The translations under genes and the position numbers were made by a program. Below the pieces are notes generated by a model that worked only from the letters and a program-made list of their open reading frames with translations, was not told where the DNA came from and ran no database searches. This document shows positions 1 to 5,437 of a DNA stretch of 6,733 nt, one piece after another. How positions within the stretch are numbered: position 1 is the first letter of the stretch; each line of letters opens with the position of its first letter. Source of the stretch: Parcubacteria group bacterium CG10_big_fil_rev_8_21_14_0_10_35_15 (GTDB lineage Bacteria; Patescibacteriota; Minisyncoccia; Minisyncoccales; GWA2-46-15); contig PFDL01000009.1 in assembly GCA_002772575.1 (NCBI GenBank), positions 1-6,733 on the forward strand. The letters run 5' to 3'.

Positions 1-291
1 ATTATTTCTGCCGTCATCATTTATCTTTTAATAATTATTCAGACCAGCTTTCTGGCTCATTTCAAATTCTTATATTATCTCCCGAATCTGGTCATTGTTT
101 TTGTTATACTTTTAAATCTTTTTGAGAGCCAACAAGAAAAGACTGGTTTTATTATAAGCGCAATAGCCGGATTTTTACTAGACGTTTTTTTAGAAAAACC
201 TTTTGGTTTTTATACCATAATCATTGTTGCCGCTTCATTAGTTATTAAAGCTATTATCAAAAAATACCTTTATCTAAAGCTTTCTAAATGA
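1..291 (+). CDS. mreD: MreD, rod shape-determining membrane protein (3' part only)
   Basis: The reading frame is open from the first base and ends at TGA 289-291, giving 96 visible residues; the N-terminus lies outside the window. The protein is almost entirely hydrophobic. Segments at visible residues 1-20, 24-41 and 48-64 look like membrane helices, and another hydrophobic run at 70-86 is followed by a lysine-rich tail. Visible residues 28-30 (PNL), the 'AGFLLD' segment (56-61) and 'PFGFY' (67-71) resemble the C-terminal half of MreD. In that family (established knowledge) the protein is an integral-membrane part of the MreBCD elongation machinery that guides lateral wall synthesis. The strongest support is position: it overlaps the PBP2 gene by 4 bp (ATGA), the classic mreD-mrdA order, which implies one operon and translational coupling. 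MreD is poorly conserved in sequence, so the name depends partly on context. Confidence 0.82.
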   Translation: MISAVIIYLLIIIQTSFLAHFKFLYYLPNLVIVFVILLNLFESQQEKTGFIISAIAGFLLDVFLEKPFGFYTIIIVAASLVIKAIIKKYLYLKLSK

Positions 292-2246
292 TTAATCCCA
301 GAAAATATGCTGTAAAAAGAGGCAGGCAAGAGCTTGAACCCCAAGAAGTGTTTTTGGACGGCTTGACTCAAAAAAGGCAGAAAAACTCTGATATGAAAGA
401 ATTAAAATTTGAAGTGCCGCCGTCAAGAAACACTCTTATTAGTCTTTTAGTGTTTTCTATAATTATTCTCCTCACTTTGCTTGGAAAAACTTTCCAACTT
501 AATATTTTAGAAGGAAAAAACTATACAAATATTGCTAAAAGAAACTTTGCCAGAATAACTCCCATTAGAGCTGACCGGGGCATAATTTATGATCAATCTT
601 TTGAAAAATTAGTCAGTAATCTGCCAAGTTTTGATTTGGTTTTAGACAAAAGGGATCTTTTAAAAGACGATGACCAAAAAACTAAAGAAATTGAAACTGT
701 CGCCAGGATTATAACGCGTAGCGATATACCAGCAGTTATAGAAAAAGATAGCGAAATTTTAAAAAAGGAAATTATTGATTCAAAAGAAATAAAAATGCTT
801 ATTTCCGAGAACCTTGATCACGAAACCCTAATTATTCTTGAAACTGAAGTTAATAATCTCGCCGGTTTCCAAATAGAAAAAAACACTGTTAGAAATTATT
901 TAGACGGATCCTTTTTCTCACAAGTTTTGGGCTATACTGGTAGAATTAATTCTGAAGAATTCAAAGATTTATCAGAAAAAAATTATTTTATTTCTGATTA
1001 TATTGGGAAACAAGGTTTAGAAAAATCATATGAAGAAATTCTAAGGGGAAATCCTGGAATTTTTGAAATTCAAAAAGATGCTATTGGCAATAAGATAAAA
1101 GAAGGGATAACTAGTCAACCCGAACCAGGTCAAAGTTTAGTTTTGTGGCTAAAAGCCGATCTTCAACAAAAGCTCCAGCAAGAATTAACCAGAGTAATTA
1201 ATGATATCGGTATTAAAAAAGCTGCTGCCGTGGCTATGGATCCAAAAACAGGAGGAGTATTAGCATTAGTTTCTCTGCCAAGTTTTGATAATAATGTATT
1301 CTCCCAAAATCTTTCTGAGGAAACATTTCAGAAAATAAAAAACGATCCGGCCCAACCTCTTTTTAACAGAGCTGTTTCCGGAAAATATGCTTCCGGATCA
1401 ACTATAAAGCCATTAACAGCCACCGCTGCTCTTCAGGAAAAAATAATCTCTCCGGATAAAGAAATTATTGATATTGGCTATATTGAAGTTAAAAATCAAT
1501 ATAACCCTGAAATATCATATATCTACCACGACAATGCAATACATGGCTTGGTGGATATGAGAAAAGCCCTAGCAGTATCTTGTAATGTTTATTTCTACAC
1601 TATTGGCGGTGGCTATAAAAACCAGCCCGGATTAGGATCAGTTAAAATTAAAAATTATCTAAATCTATTTGGTTGGGGAGAAAAAACTAAGATTGACCTA
1701 CCTCAAGAGACTACCGGCTTAATTCCAGATCATAATTGGAAAGAAAAAACACTTAACGAAACTTGGTATACCGGAGACACTTATAATCTTTCAATTGGCC
1801 AGGGCTTCTTACAAGTAAGTCCATTACAAGTTGCCGCTTCCTTTGTCGCTATTGCTAATAATGGCAATCTTTTCCAGCCCCAGCTTGTAAAAAAAATTAT
1901 CAGCGGCTCGCCTGATTCTCCAGAAACTGTTAAAGAAATTCAACCGGTTTTAACGCGCGCCTTGCCAATTGATTCGGCAAATCTTCAAGTTGTCAGAGAG
2001 GGCATGAGAGATAGCGTGATTTACGGATCTTCATCTATTTTAGCTAATCTGCCAGTTAAAGCAGCGGCTAAAACCGGAACTGCTCAGACCAATAAAGACA
2101 ATACCTATATCAACTGGATTACTGTCTTTGCTCCGTATGATAATCCAGAGATTGTTTTAACGATTATGATTGAAGGCGTGCCAGGATTAAGAGCAGCTTC
2201 TTTATTGGTTGCCAATGAAACTTTAAGATGGTATTTTACCAAGTAG
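288..2246 (+). CDS. mrdA: Penicillin-binding protein 2 (peptidoglycan D,D-transpeptidase, elongasome)
   Basis: The 652-residue protein is a class B penicillin-binding protein that cross-links peptidoglycan during cell elongation, acting outside the cytoplasmic membrane. A basic cytoplasmic tail (residues 1-46) precedes one signal-anchor helix (about 47-67). The dimerisation or pedestal domain covers about 90-270, beginning with the family signature ADRGIIYD (95-102). The transpeptidase domain (about 285-645) keeps all three active-site motifs: STIK (371-374, nucleophile Ser371), SCN (431-433) and KTGT (595-598). 'LPSFDNN' at 330-336 and 'SIGQG' at 502-506 are also typical. Length fits the family. 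The ATG overlaps the mreD stop and has no Shine-Dalgarno sequence, so reinitiation after mreD is likely. The gene ends in two adjacent TAG codons (2244-2249), and the stop lies inside the left arm of a large palindrome. PBP2 is preferred over FtsI because of mreD next door. Confidence 0.95.
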   Translation: MINPRKYAVKRGRQELEPQEVFLDGLTQKRQKNSDMKELKFEVPPSRNTLISLLVFSIIILLTLLGKTFQLNILEGKNYTNIAKRNFARITPIRADRGIIYDQSFEKLVSNLPSFDLVLDKRDLLKDDDQKTKEIETVARIITRSDIPAVIEKDSEILKKEIIDSKEIKMLISENLDHETLIILETEVNNLAGFQIEKNTVRNYLDGSFFSQVLGYTGRINSEEFKDLSEKNYFISDYIGKQGLEKSYEEILRGNPGIFEIQKDAIGNKIKEGITSQPEPGQSLVLWLKADLQQKLQQELTRVINDIGIKKAAAVAMDPKTGGVLALVSLPSFDNNVFSQNLSEETFQKIKNDPAQPLFNRAVSGKYASGSTIKPLTATAALQEKIISPDKEIIDIGYIEVKNQYNPEISYIYHDNAIHGLVDMRKALAVSCNVYFYTIGGGYKNQPGLGSVKIKNYLNLFGWGEKTKIDLPQETTGLIPDHNWKEKTLNETWYTGDTYNLSIGQGFLQVSPLQVAASFVAIANNGNLFQPQLVKKIISGSPDSPETVKEIQPVLTRALPIDSANLQVVREGMRDSVIYGSSSILANLPVKAAAKTGTAQTNKDNTYINWITVFAPYDNPEIVLTIMIEGVPGLRAASLLVANETLRWYFTK

Positions 2247-2326
2247 TAGAAACTCGAACAATTAAAAATTTCGTCCGTCAAGGCGGACGAGGCGCAAAGC
2301 GCCCATTCGAGTTTTCACTACTTGGT
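2238..2326. repeat. 89-bp palindromic element, three-way-junction fold, at the mrdA 3' end
   Basis: The outer arms 2238-2258 and 2306-2326 are 21 nt each and are reverse complements except for two adjacent positions near the middle. Between them lie two further hairpins. The first has a 7-bp stem, 2271-2277 with 2284-2290 (TCGTCCG/CGGACGA), and a 6-nt loop. The second has a 5-bp stem, 2291-2295 with 2299-2303 (GGCGC/GCGCC), and an AAA loop. The predicted shape is a long stem opening into two short hairpins. The core is clearly richer in G and C than its surroundings. The mrdA stop codon lies in the left arm, so a terminating ribosome would block the outer stem. It could be a structured intergenic RNA, a mobile palindromic repeat of REP or MITE type, or a processing signal. 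It fills most of the mrdA-greA gap. The base pairing is directly visible; function is not. Confidence 0.85.
2260..2290 (-). terminator. Candidate intrinsic terminator for leftward transcription
   Basis: Read on the - strand, the 7-bp GC-rich stem TCGTCCG-ccttga-CGGACGA (2290 to 2271) is followed after two A residues by TTTTT (2268-2264) and more A/T. This is the layout of a Rho-independent terminator. It would stop - strand transcripts that have crossed the convergent gene junction near 2794 and run antisense through greA. On the + strand neither inner hairpin is followed by a T-run, so + strand transcription from mrdA into greA may pass. The stem is short and the two-base offset before the U-tract is not ideal. 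Confidence 0.5.
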
Positions 2327-2342
2327 TTACTAAATAGAAACC

Positions 2343-2795
2343 ATGAATGAATTTACTCCAGAGGGCTTAGAAAAATTGAAAAAAGAACTAGAATTTCTAA
2401 AAACCACTAAACGTCAAGAAATCGCAGAAAGCTTAAAACATGCTATTGCTTTTGGCGACCTTAAAGAAAATGCATCATATCATGAAGCTAAAGAAGCTCA
2501 AGGATTTATGGAGGGCAAAATCATGGAATTAGAAAGAATCTTAAAAAGCGCAAAAATAATCCAAAAAAACATTAATAACGATTTCATTTCTTTGGGATCT
2601 AAAGTTTCATTATTATTAGGCGATGAAGAAATTAAACTTGAAATAGTCGGACCAAACGAATCTGATCCTATTCAGGGAAGAATTTCAGATCAGTCTCCGC
2701 TGGGAATAGAATTAATGAGAAAAAGAAAAGATCAAATTGGTCAATTTAAAACACCTAATGGAATTTTAAAATATAAAATTCTATCTATAGGTTAA
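2343..2795 (+). CDS. greA: Transcription elongation factor GreA
   Basis: The 150-residue protein is slightly shorter than the usual ~158. It enters the RNA polymerase secondary channel and stimulates cleavage of backtracked RNA, restarting stalled complexes. The N-terminal antiparallel coiled coil (about 1-72) carries the diagnostic GDLKENASYHEAKE block (38-51). Asp39 and Glu42 match the two acidic tip residues that support Mg2+-dependent cleavage in E. coli GreA. The C-terminal FKBP-like domain (about 80-150) keeps the 'VGPNESDP...GRIS..SPLG' pattern (102-121). The start is the first ATG after the palindrome. There is no Shine-Dalgarno sequence and no convincing promoter in the short gap, so transcription from the mreD-mrdA side or a weak unseen promoter is likely. 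The stop codon overlaps the end of the opposite-strand gene. Identity is secure. Confidence 0.97.
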   Translation: MNEFTPEGLEKLKKELEFLKTTKRQEIAESLKHAIAFGDLKENASYHEAKEAQGFMEGKIMELERILKSAKIIQKNINNDFISLGSKVSLLLGDEEIKLEIVGPNESDPIQGRISDQSPLGIELMRKRKDQIGQFKTPNGILKYKILSIG

Positions 2796-3355
2796 CAGTT
2801 ATCCCATGACAACATGCCCACATAGCCCAGCTTGTATTTTCCAAGATTTCTCTCATTAAGTATTAATTCAGGATACTTCTTAAAGAACACCCTAGCTTTT
2901 CTCGTTGAAAATAGATTAAGCAATTCTTGGCAATAGTTAATAAAAACTGGTAAATTTTTTATTCGAACTATAGCTAAACAAGTTTTGTCATAACTCAAAT
3001 AAACTCCAGATTTATTGGTTCTCCTGACCAGCATAAAAGGAAAGATTCTGCAATCAAATGGATGTCTTCCATAAATCTCACATTGATAAGAACTTTTTTT
3101 CAGAAACGGGCATTTCAGAAAATCGTTATCAGAAATGAGCACAAATTGAAACGTATTTTCGCCCAAACCATTAACTTTCAACCGTTGTTCCTCTGCTAAA
3201 CTTATAGATTTAAATTCGCTTTTAGTTATAATCGGCGCTCCTCCTGGAATGGATTTAGGAAAAATACAACATTTTCTGCATTTTAAACAATCTTCATAGG
3301 AAACAATTTCATCGGGATTAATAAAGTTATCGAGATCAAATTTCAGATTTTTCAT
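2792..3355 (-). CDS. YkgJ-type CxxCxxCC domain protein (putative Fe-S or zinc binding)
   Basis: A 187-residue soluble protein with the family signature C23-x2-C26-x2-C29-C30, followed by C82, C92 and C102 in 'CPFL...CEIYGRHPFDCRIFPF', a pattern typical of the YkgJ/CxxCxxCC family. Such proteins are annotated as iron- or zinc-chelating, but their biochemical role is generally unknown. Further cysteines are at 126, 142 and the very last residue, 187. I chose the ATG at 3355, two nt after the stop of the upstream radical SAM gene. An ATG 42 nt further upstream (3397) would add 14 residues but overlap the SAM gene by 40 bp, and the CxxCxxCC block already begins early from the shorter start. No Shine-Dalgarno is visible, so coupling to the SAM gene is likely. 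The 3' end overlaps greA tail-to-tail by 4 bp. It may handle a metal centre or substrate for the SAM enzyme (inference only). Confidence 0.85.
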   Translation of the reverse strand: MKNLKFDLDNFINPDEIVSYEDCLKCRKCCIFPKSIPGGAPIITKSEFKSISLAEEQRLKVNGLGENTFQFVLISDNDFLKCPFLKKSSYQCEIYGRHPFDCRIFPFMLVRRTNKSGVYLSYDKTCLAIVRIKNLPVFINYCQELLNLFSTRKARVFFKKYPELILNERNLGKYKLGYVGMLSWDNC

Positions 3356-3357
3356 GT

Positions 3358-4461
3358 TTAGATAGATGAAGTTTTGCGTCGAGAAACTGCGAAACAATTT
3401 ATGCAGGTTTCATCACCTTCTTTTTTATAGTTATTAACAAACTTTTCATATAATGGGTCACGTAAAGGACAGTAAGAACTTCCTCCTTTCTTATAAAAAA
3501 AGTCCCTCATTCTTCTTTGACGCCTTAACGCTTCGATAAGACCAATTTTCTTAATGTTGCCGATTATTCCTCTTGTGTCATCGGCATGGGCGTCAAAAAG
3601 AACCTGCCCATCGTAATTAATTCCCAATCCATAATAAAATGTTCCACAAGCGGGAAATCCAATTTTTCCGACAGAGCTATTTGCCATAATAATAGAGCTA
3701 AATGACAATTTTCTTGAAAGGAAATTTTGTTTCGCAAAATCTACGGTTGTTTTTTCTTCTTTGCCATGAGGGATAAGAGTAGATAAATGAAATAGTATTT
3801 TTTGTTTTTTACAGAATTGCCGTAATTGAAGATTATCATCATAATTGTCATTAAGAATGGTGCTGCTGATGGCCAATCTATAGACTTTTATTTTATTTTC
3901 TTCGGTGTATCCGCCAAGAATATGACAAGCCATAATAATATTTTTCTTTACTTTTTTCCACGCATTATTTACACCAACCGTCTCGTTATACTTTTTCATA
4001 TTCATATATTTGACACTTAGCACTAAAGAAGTATTTCTGCTCTTAAGAAAATTTAATAAATTCTTGTCGAGCCAGAAGCCGTTAGTATATATCACCGTAT
4101 GGATATTATTTTTGGTTGCTTGATTAATAATATGATAAAAACGAGAGCGAAACACGGGAAGAGTCGGTTCTCCTTCTCCCGATATTTCGATAATCCTTGT
4201 TCCTAAACCCTTGGCTTCTTGGATAATACGGGTATATTCATTGGGAGTTAGAGAATCCTGTTTGATTTTATTCAGACGAGCAGTCGGATCATCTATAGTT
4301 CCGGAGGCAAGACAAAAATTACAACGATAGTTGCATAACGGAGGAAAATTTAGAGATAAAAAATCTAAGGGATTAATTCCGTAAGTAACCCCCTCGATTT
4401 GTTCGCAATAAATTGGTGCGCCCCTGAATATCCTTGATGATCGAAATTGTAATGGTAGCAT
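3358..4461 (-). CDS. Radical SAM protein with SPASM-like C-terminal cysteine region
   Basis: The 367-residue enzyme has the radical SAM signature C43-x3-C47-x2-C50 (CNYRCNFC), which binds the [4Fe-4S] cluster that cleaves S-adenosylmethionine. 'ISGEGEPT' (93-100) is the SAM-binding GGEP-type motif, and 'HTVIYTNG' (121-128) fits a later barrel strand. The radical SAM barrel spans about 35-235. The C-terminal region (about 268-358) has C272 in 'FPACGTFYYGLGINYDGQVLFD', then 'GNI' (301-303), C331, C353 and C356 (CINC). This resembles a SPASM/twitch auxiliary cluster domain, as in peptide- or protein-modifying maturases, but Asp290 sits where SPASM proteins often have a cysteine after 'DGxVxx'. 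No precursor peptide is evident nearby, so the substrate is unknown. It is the first gene of a two-gene operon with the CxxCxxCC protein. No in-frame alternative start is close by, and no Shine-Dalgarno is seen. Confidence 0.9.
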   Translation of the reverse strand: MLPLQFRSSRIFRGAPIYCEQIEGVTYGINPLDFLSLNFPPLCNYRCNFCLASGTIDDPTARLNKIKQDSLTPNEYTRIIQEAKGLGTRIIEISGEGEPTLPVFRSRFYHIINQATKNNIHTVIYTNGFWLDKNLLNFLKSRNTSLVLSVKYMNMKKYNETVGVNNAWKKVKKNIIMACHILGGYTEENKIKVYRLAISSTILNDNYDDNLQLRQFCKKQKILFHLSTLIPHGKEEKTTVDFAKQNFLSRKLSFSSIIMANSSVGKIGFPACGTFYYGLGINYDGQVLFDAHADDTRGIIGNIKKIGLIEALRRQRRMRDFFYKKGGSSYCPLRDPLYEKFVNNYKKEGDETCINCFAVSRRKTSSI

Positions 4462-4550
4462 ATAATTTGTTTTTCGGGTAACCCACGATTTTATGAAATA
4501 ATACCTATAGTTTTTCCCGAAGATTTTTGTTTATCTTGGCTATGATAGCA

Positions 4551-4579
4551 AGTCTAAACGATAGCAGATAAAGCGTCAA
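4551..4579 (-). promoter_or_regulatory. Candidate sigma70-type promoter for the radical SAM operon
   Basis: On the - strand, TTGACG (4579-4574) is followed by a 17-nt spacer and TAGACT (4556-4551). These match the consensus at 5 of 6 and 4 of 6 positions, including the key T, A and final T of the -10. Initiation near 4544 would give a leader of about 80 nt before the ATG at 4461. The -35 lies back to back with that of the divergent promoter at 4601, as TTTGAC on each strand. The -10 is imperfect, and no closer candidate was better. Confidence 0.5.
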
Positions 4580-4600
4580 ATATTTAAATAATTGTTACGT

Positions 4601-4629
4601 TTGACAAAGATTGTAATAAATACTACAAT
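4601..4629 (+). promoter_or_regulatory. Strong sigma70-type promoter of the ACT-domain gene, predicted leaderless
   Basis: A perfect -35 TTGACA (4601-4606), an ideal 17-nt spacer and -10 TACAAT (4624-4629, 5 of 6) are present. Only six bases (AATCTT) separate the -10 from the ATG at 4636. Initiation normally occurs about 7 nt after the -10, so the first transcribed base should be the A of the start codon or a neighbour. No Shine-Dalgarno could fit. Confidence 0.8.
4610..4629. promoter_or_regulatory. Operator-like inverted repeat over the -10 box
   Basis: ATTGTA (4610-4615), eight bases, then TACAAT (4624-4629) form a perfect 6-bp inverted repeat. Its right arm is the -10 hexamer itself, and the left arm lies in the spacer. 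A dimeric repressor bound here would block polymerase. In an AT-rich region such a repeat can arise by chance because TACAAT is constrained by the promoter, so this is only a candidate site. Confidence 0.35.
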
Positions 4630-4635
4630 AATCTT

Positions 4636-5349
4636 ATGATAAAGATATCTGATATCGTATTTGAAATTATTAATAGCGACGAAATATCCCTTGAAGCTAT
4701 TCGTATGGGGATATTGAATTTGAGCGCTTATGCAAAAAAAATCCAATCATTAGTTTCGGAAAAATCACGCAAACAAGCTAGTGTTGGCGCGATTGTCATT
4801 GCTTTATCGAGAATGAAGAAAAAACTTAATAATATTCCTCCACTTCGTCCATCAATAATTATTGAGGATATGAATATAAAATCGCCATTAGTTGAAATCT
4901 CATACGACAGGACCGCAAAACTATTCAGAATTGCTTCCAAATTAGATCAAAAATTATTACCAGAAAATGGTTTTTTCACGATCACTTACGGATTAAGCGA
5001 AATCTCCCTGATTGTTTCTGCTAATCTTAAAAATAAAATACTAAAGCATTTCGGAGTTCAACCAAAAGGAATTTACGAAAGTTTAGTTGCTATCACGGTT
5101 AGATTTAACAAAGAAAACTATATCAAGGTTCCTAATGTGATTTACGCCTTAATAGGCGCCTTGGCTGGCAAAAGAATAAATATAATTGAAATCGTCTCTA
5201 CTTTTACCGAAATATCCATTATTATTAAAGAAAAAAATATGCAACAAACGGTGAATGCATTAAAATATTTTTTTTATAAAAATGAACTTAATAACGATGA
5301 GAACAAAAAAACTATGCGTAAAAGCGAATGGGTTTCTCCAGGGGAATAA
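4636..5349 (+). CDS. Uncharacterised protein with C-terminal ACT-like domain(s)
   Basis: This 237-residue protein is not a family I can name with certainty. Residues 1-65 are mainly helical in character, with the segment 'EAIRMGILNLSAYAKKIQSLV' resembling a small helical module. Residues 148-213 look like an ACT domain: a strand ('SLVAITVRF'), a helix after 'KVPNVIYALIGALAGKRINI', strands 'IEIVSTFTEISIIIKE' and a final helix 'TVNALKYFF'. This is close in style to the regulatory ACT repeats of aspartokinase. Residues 85-140 ('VEISYDR...FFTITYGLSEISLIVSANLKNKILKHF') may be a second, more diverged ACT-like fold. ACT domains usually bind small ligands such as amino acids. No catalytic domain is present, so a ligand-sensing regulator is a reasonable but unproven idea. 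The C-terminus is charged and probably flexible. No terminator-like hairpin is seen in the 88 bp after the stop. The start is supported by the tightly placed promoter. Confidence 0.75.
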   Translation: MIKISDIVFEIINSDEISLEAIRMGILNLSAYAKKIQSLVSEKSRKQASVGAIVIALSRMKKKLNNIPPLRPSIIIEDMNIKSPLVEISYDRTAKLFRIASKLDQKLLPENGFFTITYGLSEISLIVSANLKNKILKHFGVQPKGIYESLVAITVRFNKENYIKVPNVIYALIGALAGKRINIIEIVSTFTEISIIIKEKNMQQTVNALKYFFYKNELNNDENKKTMRKSEWVSPGE

Positions 5350-5402
5350 TAATTTAATTTGATAACTTTAAAAATATAGTCTTGTGTGATACATACACTA
5401 CA

Positions 5403-5431
5403 TTGAATCCAATCTAGTTTTCCGTTATAAT
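5403..5431 (+). promoter_or_regulatory. Strong sigma70-type promoter of lysS, predicted leaderless
   Basis: -35 TTGAAT (5403-5408, 4 of 6) is followed by a 17-nt spacer and a perfect -10 TATAAT (5426-5431). Six bases (CATATA) separate it from the ATG at 5438, so the expected start site is the A of the start codon. This is the same geometry as the ACT-gene promoter. A second TATAAT (5434-5439) overlaps the start codon. If it were used, the transcript would begin inside the gene, so it is less likely. Confidence 0.8.
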
Positions 5432-5437
5432 CATATA

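Noticed and set aside
2291..2314. + strand intrinsic terminator after the GGCGC/GCGCC hairpin
   Set aside because: The stem is 5 bp and the next run of T is only four bases, about 8 nt downstream, so greA may still be read from upstream.
3356..3397. Upstream ATG (3397) for the CxxCxxCC gene adding 14 residues
   Set aside because: It would overlap the radical SAM gene by 40 bp. The ATG at 3355, two bases after that gene's stop, fits compact operon spacing better. Conservation of the extra residues would reverse this.
3826..4020. A 64-codon + strand open frame
   Set aside because: It lies wholly inside the radical SAM gene on the other strand, is low-complexity (Ile/Phe-rich) and has no promoter or family resemblance.
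4544..4566. GATAGCA direct repeat (4544-4550 and 4560-4566)
   Set aside because: Two 7-mers in a short AT-rich region are not enough to argue for an operator.
4542..4571. Tiny + strand frame of nine codons starting at the ATG at 4542
   Set aside because: Too short, overlaps the predicted - strand promoter and has no initiation signal; nothing supports a leader peptide.
4728..4940. A 70-codon - strand open frame
   Set aside because: It is the antisense shadow of the ACT-domain gene, which has a strong promoter and a coherent protein.
5377..5400. Weak hairpin (GTGT/ACAC) after the ACT-domain gene as a terminator
   Set aside because: Only 4-5 pairs and no following T-run; not a credible terminator.
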